The notes under the pieces were generated by a model. It was given only the letters and a program-made list of their open reading frames with translations. It did not search any database and had not been told where the DNA came from. Position numbers and translations under genes: made by a program. Below, piece by piece: positions 25,369 to 34,768 of a stretch of DNA of 64,000 nucleotides. The DNA comes from CAYWWY01 sp964462525 (GTDB taxonomy: Bacteria > Thermotogota > Thermotogae > MWEM01). Numbering within the stretch: position 1 is the stretch's first letter; every line of letters begins with the position of its first letter. The stretch is from the NCBI GenBank assembly GCA_964462525.1, contig CAYWWY010000001.1, positions 434,001 to 498,000 of the forward strand. The letters are read 5' to 3'.

Positions 25369-26193
25369 CTACTGGATTTGGAAGTAATCTCGAACTTGTG
25401 AAGGGCTCGCAATGGGCCTACCCAGTTCCCGAGCAATCCGTACAGCTTTATCAACCATCTCTGCGTTCGATTTTGCCAAAACGCCTTTTTCTAAAAAGAG
25501 GTTATCTTCCATACCGACACGTACATGGCCTCCCATTGCTATGGATACAGCTGCTAAAGGAAATTGGGCTCTTCCAATCCCCGCTACCGTCCAACTCCAC
25601 GGTTGAGGTAAGGATTGAGCCATTTGAACCAAATTTGGAACATTCGCTGCGATGGCTCCCGGTACTCCCAAAACGAAATCAAAGTGATAATGGGGTCTTT
25701 GAACAATCCTCCGTTGAATAAGGTATAATGCATAGGAAAGGTGGCCCATGTCAAAGCATTCAAACTCTGGCATTATTTTGCGTTGTTCCATCTCTCGGGC
25801 AAAGGTTAGGATTGTTTTTGGAGGATTGAGGAATACATCGTTTCCAAAATTGGACGTTCCTGTGGTCAGCGTAGCCATATCAGGATTGGAATCCAGACTC
25901 TGAATGCGGGTTTCCGCATCCATCCAAACTGCTCCCCCTGTAGAGACCTGAACAACCAGCTCAGGCGCTTTTTGGCGGATCAACCCTACTGTTTGAGAAA
26001 AAATGTCCCGGTCTTGAGTGGGCTTGCCTTCCGAATCCCGAACATGCAGATGGACAATACTAGCCCCCGCTTCGGCGCAGTTTTTTGCTTCATCTGACAA
26101 TTCCTCGGGGGTTATCGGGATGTACGGAGTCTTTTCGCGAGTAACCTCAGCACCACAGAGGGCAACCGTGATAATCAAACGATCAAAGGCCAC
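25369..26193 (-). CDS. kce: 3-keto-5-aminohexanoate cleavage enzyme (BKACE family)
   Basis: A 274-residue TIM-barrel enzyme of the beta-keto-acid cleavage family (formerly DUF849). It has the family start ITVALCGAEVTREKTPYIPI, the zinc-binding HLHVRD (H48, H50), GGxxWMDAETR and the later HVRVGMEDNLF with a further ligand Glu. In lysine fermentation Kce reacts 3-keto-5-aminohexanoate with acetyl-CoA to give acetoacetate and 3-aminobutyryl-CoA, the substrate of Kal encoded just upstream. GTG start with AGGTG six bases upstream, overlapping kal by 11 bases. BKACE members use varied beta-keto acids. The kal neighbour is what favours the lysine pathway. Confidence 0.9.
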   Translation of the reverse strand: MAFDRLIITVALCGAEVTREKTPYIPITPEELSDEAKNCAEAGASIVHLHVRDSEGKPTQDRDIFSQTVGLIRQKAPELVVQVSTGGAVWMDAETRIQSLDSNPDMATLTTGTSNFGNDVFLNPPKTILTFAREMEQRKIMPEFECFDMGHLSYALYLIQRRIVQRPHYHFDFVLGVPGAIAANVPNLVQMAQSLPQPWSWTVAGIGRAQFPLAAVSIAMGGHVRVGMEDNLFLEKGVLAKSNAEMVDKAVRIARELGRPIASPSQVRDYFQIQ

Positions 26194-26590
26194 TTAGATC
26201 ACCTTTCTTTCTTTGATACCGGTTGGGAACCACACAAGTCCCACTGGCACGAGCAACCAGTTGAGGGGGGTCGATCACATCGCAGGCGCTTTCATGGCCT
26301 TCGATGTTTGCGTTGGAGACGACTTTATATGCTTCAAATCGCATTTTTCGAGAAGTTCTGCCTACTTCAACAATCTCCCCGACCGCTTCAATATAATCTC
26401 CTGAAAAAACCGGACGAATGAATTCAACAAGATCGTATGCTTTAAACAACCCTTCATCCCCATCATGCTGAATTAGAAGCTCTGTGGCGACATCTCCAAA
26501 GAGCTGAAGCATTTTGGATCCATCGACCAAGCCTCCGGCATAGTGCGCATCATGAGCGCTCATCCGCATTCGGATTTTCGCTTTATTCAT
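26183..26590 (-). CDS. kal: 3-aminobutyryl-CoA ammonia-lyase (hotdog fold)
   Basis: A 135-residue hotdog-fold protein matching the Kal family: KIRMRMSAHDAHYAGGLVDG, then the QLFGDVATELLI helix, DGDEGLF and the FSGDYIEAVGEI strand. Kal removes ammonia from 3-aminobutyryl-CoA to give crotonyl-CoA. It pairs with kce through an 11-base overlap. The other genes of lysine fermentation (lysine 2,3-aminomutase, 5,6-aminomutase, the 3,5-diaminohexanoate dehydrogenase) are not in this window. The hairpin at 26612-26638 separates it from the peroxiredoxin gene. Confidence 0.9.
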   Translation of the reverse strand: MNKAKIRMRMSAHDAHYAGGLVDGSKMLQLFGDVATELLIQHDGDEGLFKAYDLVEFIRPVFSGDYIEAVGEIVEVGRTSRKMRFEAYKVVSNANIEGHESACDVIDPPQLVARASGTCVVPNRYQRKKGDLSGL

Positions 26591-26611
26591 AGAGTCCCTC
26601 CCAAAAGCTAT

Positions 26612-26638
26612 GCATAGACGCCTCTCGGGCGTCTATGC
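26612..26638 (-). terminator. Perfect hairpin between peroxiredoxin and kal genes
   Basis: GCATAGACGCC (26612-26622) and GGCGTCTATGC (26628-26638) form an 11-bp perfect stem with a five-base loop. On the minus strand the tract after the stem is ATAGCTTTTGGG, only moderately T-rich, so it may act as a weak terminator or as an RNA-end stabiliser. Confidence 0.55.
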
Positions 26639-26656
26639 CGATTTCTAATAGTCAGA

Positions 26657-27376
26657 TTATTTCAGTTTTTTGTAACACAACCACCAATCGTAGCACTCAA
26701 ATTGACCTTCTTTAGCTTTTTGCAGCCTCTCTTTAGCTGTTTTCACGTCTTTCGGTGGCGGGATAATCACTTGATCTTTGAGGATTTCGTTGTTGGGCCA
26801 ATTTGCAGGCATGGCTACCTTATTTTGATCCGAAACCTGCATTGCTTCAACTGCGCGAAGAATCTCATCCATGTTTCTTCCAAGCTCTTGGGGGTAATAT
26901 AGGATAATTCGGATCAAACCGTTTTCATCCACCACAAAAACAGCTCGGACAGTATTTGTCCCTTTTCCAGGATGGATCAGTCCCAATTGGTCTGCCACTG
27001 CGCCCGTATCGGCAATGATTGGGAATTGGATCTCCACCCCCATTTTCTCGTGAATCCACTCTTCCCACTTGATGTGGGCAAACACTTGGTCCACACTCAT
27101 GCCTATCAGTTCGCAATTTAGGGCGCGAAATTTGTCATATCTCTGCTGAAAGGCAATGAACTCCGTTGTGCATACAGGGGTAAAATCGGCGGGGTGGCTA
27201 AACAAAACGAACCATTTCCCTTTAAAGGCTTTGGGTAGTTCCATCTCCCCATGGGTTGTCTGCACCTTCATTTTGGGGAACGGATCGCCCAAAAGAGGCA
27301 TGCCGTAGTCACACTCACAATGTTCATGATTCATTTCTTCCTCATGACACCCGCAGTCTTTTTCTTTCTCGCTCAT
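26657..27376 (-). CDS. Peroxiredoxin (Prx6/archaeal AhpC-like) with Cys/His-rich N-terminal extension
   Basis: A 239-residue thiol peroxidase. The peroxidatic Cys is C69 in SHPADFTPVCTTEF, Arg of TNTVRAVFVV supports it, and C228/C234 near the C-terminus (ECYDWWLCYKKL) are likely resolving residues, as in archaeal hexadecameric thioredoxin peroxidases. These reduce H2O2 and organic peroxides. The normal family start corresponds to M26. Residues 1-25 are an extra acidic tail with a mirror-like CGCHE...NHEHCEC pattern (C8, C10, H11, H17, H19, C20, C22), which could bind a metal. The longer start is real: ATG 27376 has AAGGAGG seven bases upstream and overlaps the obg stop by one base. Confidence 0.9.
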   Translation of the reverse strand: MSEKEKDCGCHEEEMNHEHCECDYGMPLLGDPFPKMKVQTTHGEMELPKAFKGKWFVLFSHPADFTPVCTTEFIAFQQRYDKFRALNCELIGMSVDQVFAHIKWEEWIHEKMGVEIQFPIIADTGAVADQLGLIHPGKGTNTVRAVFVVDENGLIRIILYYPQELGRNMDEILRAVEAMQVSDQNKVAMPANWPNNEILKDQVIIPPPKDVKTAKERLQKAKEGQFECYDWWLCYKKLK

Positions 27377-28719
27377 CACTTTCCCTCCTTTTGCTTGTCT
27401 TCCATGTACTCAAACTCAAAGTCGCCAATGATCACTGTGTCGCCATTTTTCACAGAGTAATCTTGCATGAGACGGTCTAACCCGCTTCTTTGAATGATTT
27501 TCATCAACCTTTGATAACTATCGTAATGATTTAGGTTCAGCTTTCTCAAAAGGATCTCTAACTCGTCCCCATGGAGTTCCCAAATACCGTCTTCAATCTT
27601 CTTCAATGAAAGCGATAGAGAGTGGGGCATCTTTTCCTGGATTGGTTGGAAATGCAATTTTTTCGCTTCTAAATCTTCTATGTAATAGCTTTCCTTTTCC
27701 TCCACACTCCGTCGATTCAGCTCGATTATCTTCCATAACTGCTCTGTAAGCGCTTTGATTCCTTCCCCCGTTGCTGCAGAAATCATGATTGCTTCCTTTC
27801 CCATCTGACCAAATTGGTCCTGTAGTTCTGCCCGTTGATCGGGTGGGATTAAGTCTATTTTGTTGAGAATAACCAATTCTTCTTTTGCCGCAAGAGTGGG
27901 ATTAAATAACTCCAATTCCTTCCGGATCGCATGGTATCGATCCATCGGATCACCCTCATGGGTATTCGAGCCATCCACGACATGAGCAATCACAAGTGTT
28001 CGTTCTATATGCTTCAGAAACTGAATTCCTAAACCAGCCCCATCACTGGCGCCTCTGATAATCCCGGGAATATCGGCAACCACATAGGATCTCTGATCAC
28101 TCAACTCCACAACACCCAGATTGGGGGTGAGTGTCGTAAATGGATAGTCCGCGATTTTGGGTCTTGCGTTGCTGATTCGTGATATCAACGTCGATTTCCC
28201 CGCATTCGGAAACCCGACCAAACCGATGTCTGCAATGAGTTTTAATTCTAAAGCAAGTTGCCGTTCTTCCCCAAGGACTCCGTTTTCTGCGATCCGGGGC
28301 GCTCTCATCTTGGAGCTTTTAAAGTGGGTGTTTCCTCTTCCGCCTTTCCCCCCTCGAGCTACACAACAGAGTTGGCCATTGCGAATCAAATCTCCAACGG
28401 TTTTTCCGGTTTGCGCATCGGCAATCATTGTTCCTAAAGGAACAGGGATTATCAAGTCCTCTCCGTCTTTCCCCGAACAATTTCCTCCTTTTCCAGATGC
28501 GCCGTTTTTGGCAAAAAAATGCCGTTTATAGCGAAAAGCGCTTAGCGTGGAATAATCAGAATGAGCGACAAAAAGCACATTCCCTCCGTCTCCTCCGTCT
28601 CCCCCATCTGGTCCTCCTTTGGGGATATATTTCTCTCTTCGGAAACTGACGGATCCGTTTCCTCCATTTCCTCCTCGAACCGTAACAATTGCATGGTCAA
28701 TAAAAAGATGATTGGACAA
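27376..28719 (-). CDS. obg: Obg/CgtA ribosome-assembly GTPase
   Basis: 447 residues. The glycine-rich Obg fold (1-158; VRGGNGGNGSVSFRREKYIP, GGPDGGDGGDGGNV) is followed by the GTPase domain with P-loop GFPNAGKST, switch II DIPGI, NKID and SAATGEG, and a C-terminal OCT domain (about 360-430). Obg acts late in 50S subunit assembly and in stress signalling. TTG start with AAAGGAG seven bases upstream, directly after the pgi stop. It sits between pgi and the peroxiredoxin in a tight same-strand series. Confidence 0.96.
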   Translation of the reverse strand: MSNHLFIDHAIVTVRGGNGGNGSVSFRREKYIPKGGPDGGDGGDGGNVLFVAHSDYSTLSAFRYKRHFFAKNGASGKGGNCSGKDGEDLIIPVPLGTMIADAQTGKTVGDLIRNGQLCCVARGGKGGRGNTHFKSSKMRAPRIAENGVLGEERQLALELKLIADIGLVGFPNAGKSTLISRISNARPKIADYPFTTLTPNLGVVELSDQRSYVVADIPGIIRGASDGAGLGIQFLKHIERTLVIAHVVDGSNTHEGDPMDRYHAIRKELELFNPTLAAKEELVILNKIDLIPPDQRAELQDQFGQMGKEAIMISAATGEGIKALTEQLWKIIELNRRSVEEKESYYIEDLEAKKLHFQPIQEKMPHSLSLSLKKIEDGIWELHGDELEILLRKLNLNHYDSYQRLMKIIQRSGLDRLMQDYSVKNGDTVIIGDFEFEYMEDKQKEGK

Positions 28720-28731
28720 ACGTATGCTCCT

Positions 28732-30108
28732 TTACATTCGGATGGTGATCCCACCCGGTTTTTGATCATATTTCTGGATTTCTTTGGCTTGTTGTTCAAA
28801 ACCTTGTCTTCCCATCAAAGCATAGGCAGCAACTTTACCGGCCTCAACTCCGGGTTGGTCATAAGGATTGATCTCCAGAAGAGATCCGATAAGAACGGTT
28901 GCAAGCTCATACACAAAGAAAAAGCATCCCACATCTTCTTCGGTGATTTGGGAAAAGGTTACGGACATATTGGGCACATGAGCCTGAGTCAAAGCGAATT
29001 GGGTTCCTTTCCTTTCCGATGCCATTAGCTCATTCATCGTCTTTCCCCCTAAATAGGCAAGGGATTCTACGTCCGGATAGAGATTTGGAATATGAATCGT
29101 TCGATCAAAGTCCTCGACGGATAAAAGAGTAATGATTTTGTCTCTCGGCCCTTCCACATACAGCTGGATTTGAGAGTGCTGATCGGTTGCACCCAGGGCT
29201 TTGATCGGCGTTTGGCCAATATTTACCTCTTCTCCGCGAAGATTCATGCGTTTTCCCAAGCTTTCCGCCCAGATTTGCCGATACCAATCAGCGAGACCGA
29301 ATAAACGGTTGGAGTAGGATAGCATGACCGAGATCGAAAACCCTTTTCTGAGAAAAGATTCATGGGAAAAAGCAATCATAGCAGCCGGGTTTTCGAGCAA
29401 GGAAAGATTTTTTAACTTCTGACAAGCTTGCTGCGCGCCTCGTAATACCTTCATCACATCGATCCCTGTCATCGCGGCCGATAAGAGACCCACGGGAGTC
29501 AATACACTGAACCGACCACCGACTTCGGAAGGGATGCTTAAATCCGGAATGCCTTCTTTTTTAACAATGCTGCGAAGAGTTCCTTTGTTTGGATCTGTCG
29601 TGATAAGCATGTGCTTTTTTGGATCCAATCCACGAGCCAAAAGGATCGATTTCACAACAAGAAATGCAGCCATCGACTCTGCAGTGCTTCCTGATTTTGA
29701 AATCACATTGAACAACGTCTTCTTTGGATCGACCAGATCCATCTGCGCTGCAATCCAATCGGGATCGATATTATCCCAAAACATGACTTTCGGAAATCCT
29801 CTCCGATTATCCATGGAGAGATGGTTCCAAACAGGCGATCGCAACGCTAGATGAAGCGCGATATTACCCAACGCACTACCGCCAATGCCTAACACAACCA
29901 CATATTCATAATGACAGGCTTTTTTAATCCACGGCCGCAGGGTCTCCGCATAGGCCAAATCATCCATTATGGAGATAAATCCAGGCTTTTGCTGATATAC
30001 TTCCCTCAAAATCGGGTCGATTCTCTTTTGGGCAATGGGGATCTCATTTTCGTTGATTCCATTAAAAGCATGCCCTTCCATTAAGCGGGAAAAATCAAAG
30101 GTGATCAT
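28732..30108 (-). CDS. pgi: Glucose-6-phosphate isomerase
   Basis: A 458-residue glycolytic isomerase interconverting glucose 6-phosphate and fructose 6-phosphate. The phosphoglucose isomerase fold is marked by VVLGIGGSALGN, the phosphate-binding VISKSGSTAES, FSVLTPVGLL and a C-terminal catalytic Lys region (KVAAYALMGRQGFEQQ). The length matches the bacterial short form. ATG start preceded by GAGGAG. It lies between apt and obg with gaps of about 12-14 bases, so one transcript is likely. Confidence 0.95.
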   Translation of the reverse strand: MITFDFSRLMEGHAFNGINENEIPIAQKRIDPILREVYQQKPGFISIMDDLAYAETLRPWIKKACHYEYVVVLGIGGSALGNIALHLALRSPVWNHLSMDNRRGFPKVMFWDNIDPDWIAAQMDLVDPKKTLFNVISKSGSTAESMAAFLVVKSILLARGLDPKKHMLITTDPNKGTLRSIVKKEGIPDLSIPSEVGGRFSVLTPVGLLSAAMTGIDVMKVLRGAQQACQKLKNLSLLENPAAMIAFSHESFLRKGFSISVMLSYSNRLFGLADWYRQIWAESLGKRMNLRGEEVNIGQTPIKALGATDQHSQIQLYVEGPRDKIITLLSVEDFDRTIHIPNLYPDVESLAYLGGKTMNELMASERKGTQFALTQAHVPNMSVTFSQITEEDVGCFFFVYELATVLIGSLLEINPYDQPGVEAGKVAAYALMGRQGFEQQAKEIQKYDQKPGGITIRM

Positions 30109-30122
30109 ACCGCTCTCCTCGC

Positions 30123-30638
30123 TTAAGAATACCGGATCAAGGAATGAACCGGATACGATTGGAGCCGCTCCCGTCCATTCAGAAAGTCCAACTCTGCAAG
30201 GAAGAAAACCCCTTCGACGATTCCACCCATTTCTTCGACCATCGAAGCAATGGCTTTCACTGTTCCGCCAGTAGCCAAAACATCATCCAGAACCACCACG
30301 CGTTCTCCTTGTTGGATGGCATCTTCATGAATATGAAGCTCTGCATTGCCATACTCCAACGAGTAACCGACGCTTCGCGTCTTATAAGGCAGTTTTCCTG
30401 GTTTCCGGACAGGGATGAAACTCTTTTTCATCAGATAGGAAATCGCTGAAGCAAACATAAATCCCCGCGCTTCTGGTGATACGATCGTTTGAAAAGATAC
30501 AGAAGACAAAGAATCGACCATTTGATCTACACAGAACCGAAATGCTTCTGGGTCTTTAAGCAGAGGCGTAATATCTTTGAAGATGACGCCTTTTACAGGA
30601 AAATCAGGGATATCTCGAATCCACTTCTTCAGATCCAT
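30123..30638 (-). CDS. apt: Adenine phosphoribosyltransferase
   Basis: A 171-residue purine salvage enzyme converting adenine and PRPP to AMP. It shows the APRT start RDIPDFPVKGVIFKDITPLL, PEARGFMFASAISY, the flexible RKPGKLPYKT loop and the PRPP loop VVLDDVLATGGTVKA. ATG start with AGGAGG nine bases upstream. It adds to the salvage genes found at 58756-60489. Confidence 0.96.
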   Translation of the reverse strand: MDLKKWIRDIPDFPVKGVIFKDITPLLKDPEAFRFCVDQMVDSLSSVSFQTIVSPEARGFMFASAISYLMKKSFIPVRKPGKLPYKTRSVGYSLEYGNAELHIHEDAIQQGERVVVLDDVLATGGTVKAIASMVEEMGGIVEGVFFLAELDFLNGRERLQSYPVHSLIRYS

Positions 30639-30659
30639 GTTCTGCTACCTCCTTTTATG

Positions 30660-32420
30660 CTACGCATGAATAATTTTGTCCTTACCGGTGCGTTTCGAAA
30701 AGTACAAAGCATTATCCGAAGCATTCACAATAGATGACGCATCTCGACCATCTTCCGGCACTGTAGCAACTCCTCCGCTTATGGTTACCGATATTCCTCC
30801 CCATTCCTTTTCTCGGATCGCAGATAAGATTGCATTTCCGATTTGTAACGACTTCATTTTATCGCATCCAAAAAGCAAAACCGCAAATTCTTCTCCCCCG
30901 TACCGGGAACAAAAGGATCCTGCCGGAAGCTGACTCTGAATGATTTTTGCCGTTTGAACCAAAACGCTATCTCCTTTTTTGTGACCGTAGGTATCATTCA
31001 ATATCTTGAAGTTATCAATATCGAACATGATCAGAGAAAGCGGGTTTTCGATGGATGCGGTTTTGATTCTTTCTTCCAAGATTTCGAAGAAATAGGTATG
31101 ATTGTGCAGACCAGTCATCAGGTCTTTTTTTGCCTTTTCCGCCATTCGTCCATATTCTTTCGAAGCCTCGACAATCTTTCCGATCTGTTCTGCAAAGAGG
31201 TTTGCCATTTCCGCTTCTTCGATTGTCGGTCTTTTCCCGTTGACAGGAAGATCCAATGAGATATATCCAATCATTTGATTGGCTGAATCAGAAAAGGGGA
31301 TGATAAACAGATCGTCTACATTCCATGAGTTCTTATCTTTCGTGTCTTCTTTCTCAGAGGAGATCCAAAACAGTTGGTCATCCATTTGTTGGATCACCAA
31401 CGATTCTGCTGGTATAAAGTACCCTCCGCCAAAATAATACTCTTTGCTGAAAAAAACCTTTGTATCCTTAAGATACACTGTTCTTTCTCGAAGTGTCGTG
31501 AAAGATTCTTCTGTGAGTCCATAATGAGCCACTCGTTTGATCATCCCTGTATCATAATCAATCAAAGAAATCAGAGCAATTTTAAACCTCAGAGATCTAG
31601 CCAAATGTTGGATCCACTTTTGCAGAATCTGATCGGCATCTTCCGTGGACCGTACCATATTGGACCCAAGCAATACATTTTCCAATCCATTTTTATACCA
31701 GGTTAGTTTCGTTTGCTCCTGGCGCATCATCCAATACAGAGAATGAAATCGGGTTGTCAAAAAATAGAAGAACACCATTACTGGAAAGATATAGGTTAAG
31801 CCATAGGCGAGAGAATCGCCCCGATCCAAAAGAATAACAATTGATTGGCTTAATGGAACAAGAATCAATGGAAAAAGGATTTCATAGGTGCTCGTGATCA
31901 GGATATCTTTCGTAATTCGAATTTTTCGGTACGTGGCAAGATTCAAAAATATATGAAGCAAACAGAAATTGACGAGTTCAGCAATTAGGATAAAAATCAC
32001 GAATTGATGGAACTGATACGGCCGGGAAAAGACCCACTGTGCTATGTAGTACATCAGAAAATAGACTGCAAACCGATGCAAATATCGGTAGATTCGCGGA
32101 ATCTTATAACCTATGGAAGAAGGAACCCACAAGATTGATAGGATAGAAATGGCAAAGCTGCCAAAAACAGGTCCGATCCATATGATTAATGGAAAAATAG
32201 CCAAGCTGTTGGTGATTAGTTTTTCTGCTTTAAACCGGATTTTGAGATTCTTAACCAAATAAGAAAAAAGGATCAATAGGATTAGCCAATACCATGAAAC
32301 ATTGGATTGGGAAAACTCATGGAAAGCTTTGGGAATGATTGAATCGCCAATAATTAAGGCCAACGCAATCAAAAAAAGGACGATGATATACAATTTCCGG
32401 TTCTTTGGATTCTCTGCCAT
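30660..32420 (-). CDS. Membrane-bound diguanylate cyclase (multi-TM, GAF, GGDEF)
   Basis: 586 residues. About seven hydrophobic segments occupy residues 1-235, followed by a GAF-like domain (about 260-420) and a GGDEF domain (about 425-586) with DLMTGLHNHTYFFEIL, MFDIDNFKILND and the active loop RYGGEEFAVLL. The residues before the loop (LPAGSFCSR) lack the RxxD inhibitory site, so product feedback is not expected. The protein should make cyclic di-GMP in response to a membrane or ligand signal. ATG 32420 has GGAGGAG three bases upstream. The frame extends to 32546 but overlaps the exchanger gene. Confidence 0.9.
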   Translation of the reverse strand: MAENPKNRKLYIIVLFLIALALIIGDSIIPKAFHEFSQSNVSWYWLILLILFSYLVKNLKIRFKAEKLITNSLAIFPLIIWIGPVFGSFAISILSILWVPSSIGYKIPRIYRYLHRFAVYFLMYYIAQWVFSRPYQFHQFVIFILIAELVNFCLLHIFLNLATYRKIRITKDILITSTYEILFPLILVPLSQSIVILLDRGDSLAYGLTYIFPVMVFFYFLTTRFHSLYWMMRQEQTKLTWYKNGLENVLLGSNMVRSTEDADQILQKWIQHLARSLRFKIALISLIDYDTGMIKRVAHYGLTEESFTTLRERTVYLKDTKVFFSKEYYFGGGYFIPAESLVIQQMDDQLFWISSEKEDTKDKNSWNVDDLFIIPFSDSANQMIGYISLDLPVNGKRPTIEEAEMANLFAEQIGKIVEASKEYGRMAEKAKKDLMTGLHNHTYFFEILEERIKTASIENPLSLIMFDIDNFKILNDTYGHKKGDSVLVQTAKIIQSQLPAGSFCSRYGGEEFAVLLFGCDKMKSLQIGNAILSAIREKEWGGISVTISGGVATVPEDGRDASSIVNASDNALYFSKRTGKDKIIHA

Positions 32421-32431
32421 CCGCTCCTCCC

Positions 32432-33388
32432 TCAGCCTCTTTGTGTTATGAATAGAAGATAACAAGCGTATGAAGCCAACAAACTCAACCCTGTCAGTCT
32501 TCCCAATCGGTTCTTTCGGAATATGGATACAATCAGAATGACGCATGTCAACCCAACCATATAACCAAGGTCGATCCCATAGTTCTCTGCATTCATGCTA
32601 ATGGGTCGAATGGCAGAACTTAATCCCAAAACCATCAGTACGTTAAACAAATTCGAACCGATGATATTCCCGATCGCTAAATCAGGTTGCTTTTGGATTG
32701 CCGCAACCAATGAAGTCACCAACTCAGGCAATGAAGTTCCGATAGCAACCATGGTTAACCCAATAAAAGCTTCACTCATCCCAATCATCCGGGCGATTTC
32801 TGTCGCATGTTGAACTGTGAAGTCTCCTCCGACAACAACTCCCACCAGCCCAATCCCCGTTAATCCAAGGTTACCCCAGGACCCCTTTTTTCGCCTTTGA
32901 TCTATTCCTTGCTGAACCCATACGTGCCGGTCTCTCTTTGCCATCTCAAACGTATACTCCATAAAAACTACAAACAGAACAATTAAAACAATACCGTCTA
33001 TGCGATCTAGTGAAGGATTGGAATTTCGCAATAGCATTGCCATAAGCGCGACACCCACTAAGATATTGAATGGGATCTCTTTCCGCACGGTTGAATGATT
33101 CACCTGCGTTGGCATTAAAAGTGCCGAAAAACCGATCACCAATGCAACATTTGCTATATTGCTCCCGACAACATTGGATATAGCAATACCACCAATCCCT
33201 TTGAGTGCCGCAGAAATACTTACAGCAAGTTCGGGGGCGCTCGTTCCGAAAGCAACCACAGTCAAGCCAATGAACAAGGGAGAAACCCCAAAACTACGAG
33301 CCAATCCACTGGCTCCTTTGACAAGCCAATTCGCCCCCTGAATCAAGAGCACAATTCCAATGATTACAAAAACGACGCTGAGGATCAA
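32432..33388 (-). CDS. Calcium/sodium antiporter (CaCA family, YrbG-like)
   Basis: A 318-residue inner-membrane exchanger with about ten helices. The two alpha repeats are plain: VVAFGTSAPELAVSISA with a following VGSNIANV in the first half, and VAIGTSLPELVTSLVAA with IGSNLFNVLMVLG in the second. The Glu of each GTSxPE binds the cation. Family members exchange Ca2+ for Na+ or H+. TTG start is supported by AAAGGAG five bases upstream. The 100-base gap before it (33389-33488) holds a possible extended -10 (TGGTATAAG), otherwise nothing. Confidence 0.92.
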   Translation of the reverse strand: MILSVVFVIIGIVLLIQGANWLVKGASGLARSFGVSPLFIGLTVVAFGTSAPELAVSISAALKGIGGIAISNVVGSNIANVALVIGFSALLMPTQVNHSTVRKEIPFNILVGVALMAMLLRNSNPSLDRIDGIVLIVLFVVFMEYTFEMAKRDRHVWVQQGIDQRRKKGSWGNLGLTGIGLVGVVVGGDFTVQHATEIARMIGMSEAFIGLTMVAIGTSLPELVTSLVAAIQKQPDLAIGNIIGSNLFNVLMVLGLSSAIRPISMNAENYGIDLGYMVGLTCVILIVSIFRKNRLGRLTGLSLLASYACYLLFITQRG

Positions 33389-33488
33389 TGAAACTCCTTT
33401 CTTATACCAGTGGCGCCATATATATACAAAGGTTCAGTAGAGGAATCCTTCATTTTCTTATAGCACACCTTGCTTACCATTCATCACA

Positions 33489-34745
33489 TCATGTTATTTT
33501 TACGGTTCTTGCTTCGCCCGCATAGACTCTGCTCATCGTACAAATCGCCAAACCGAAAAAGACTACCGATGCCCATGTTAGGATTGGATATCCCAAAATA
33601 TCGATCACCTTTCCAACCAAAGGCGGGGCGGCAATGGAAGCAAACATAGAGAAGAAGTAATACAAGCCAGTATGTCCTCCCGCCTTATCTTCTTCGACCA
33701 TATCCACCACCATGGGCAAGGAATTGATATTGACTAACGCCCATCCAACACCTCCGACAACCAAAAGAACCTGAATGATCACAAAATTTGGGATCAAACC
33801 AATCAAAGTGAGCACTCCAACCAAAACACCCAATCCTACCAAAATGGTTCGTTTTCTCCCGAAAAATGTACCGATAAACCCGGCGGGTATGGCAAAAATC
33901 ATGAAAGATAGGGAAAAAAGACCTAATGCGAAGGCTGCGGTACCTTCGGTAACTTGAATATGGATCGTTCCCCACAAAGTAAAGAAGGTCTCGATTATAT
34001 TGAACCCACAAAACCAGAAAAAAACGGAAAGCAACAAAAACAGTTCATTCTTCTCTTTTTTAGTCACCAAATGACGCAAAGAAGACCATAGATCAGACAA
34101 AGCGCCTGAAAAGCCCTTTGTTTGTCCATAATCCGAACCTTTGGATATATCAACGATCGATAATTTTGGTTCATTCACAAAAACGAAAAGCATGAAGGTA
34201 GTGAGTATGAGCAACCCCCCACCTAGATAAAACGGAGACCCGATATTCGCTTCGAACAGGATCCCCCCGGCAAAATAGGCAATCAAAGCGCCCAACCCAC
34301 CCATAAAATTGATAATGCCATTAGCTTTGCTGCGTAAAGGCGAAGGTGTAATATCAGGCATTAAGGCAATTACAGGCGTGCGGAAGAAAGCCATTCCCAA
34401 GTTCATCAGAATGATACAGATCATAAGCCATGCAAGGTTTGTCTGATACACGACTGGAATGAGTGCAAAGAATAATGCGCCCAAAGGAGCACCAATCAGG
34501 ATAAAAGGCATTCTCCGCCCGATACGAGAGCGGGTGCCATCGCTCAAAAAACCGATATATGGCTGCAAAATCACAGCTAGAATATTGTCAATTGTCATGA
34601 TAAACCCAATCACAAAGGTGCTGAGAGCGAAGGTATTGAGTAGCAGAGGCACAAACGCATTATAAAGCGCCCAAATCAAGCTAACACTGAAGAATCCCAA
34701 ACCAATTAAAAATAGTTTTGAATAATTATACTTTCCGGTTTTCAT
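33489..34745 (-). CDS. MFS transporter, SLC45/sucrose-carrier-like
   Basis: A 418-residue major facilitator with 12 helices. The first cytoplasmic loop reads GFLSDGTRSRIGRRMPFILIG, close to the GxxSDxxxxxxGRRRP signature of the SLC45/sucrose:H+ symporter branch, and the second half has GTFFGRKRTIL. A sugar substrate is therefore likely. Neighbouring galT and glgA fit sugar use. ATG with GGGGGTAGGG upstream. The gap to the TPR gene is only 23 bases, so they probably share a transcript. Confidence 0.88.
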   Translation of the reverse strand: MKTGKYNYSKLFLIGLGFFSVSLIWALYNAFVPLLLNTFALSTFVIGFIMTIDNILAVILQPYIGFLSDGTRSRIGRRMPFILIGAPLGALFFALIPVVYQTNLAWLMICIILMNLGMAFFRTPVIALMPDITPSPLRSKANGIINFMGGLGALIAYFAGGILFEANIGSPFYLGGGLLILTTFMLFVFVNEPKLSIVDISKGSDYGQTKGFSGALSDLWSSLRHLVTKKEKNELFLLLSVFFWFCGFNIIETFFTLWGTIHIQVTEGTAAFALGLFSLSFMIFAIPAGFIGTFFGRKRTILVGLGVLVGVLTLIGLIPNFVIIQVLLVVGGVGWALVNINSLPMVVDMVEEDKAGGHTGLYYFFSMFASIAAPPLVGKVIDILGYPILTWASVVFFGLAICTMSRVYAGEARTVKIT

Positions 34746-34768
34746 TACCCTACCCCCGTTTTCTCAGA

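Noticed and set aside
26612..26638. Riboswitch or attenuator for kal
   Set aside because: The hairpin is a single stem downstream of the peroxiredoxin stop. No second mutually exclusive structure or ligand core is evident.
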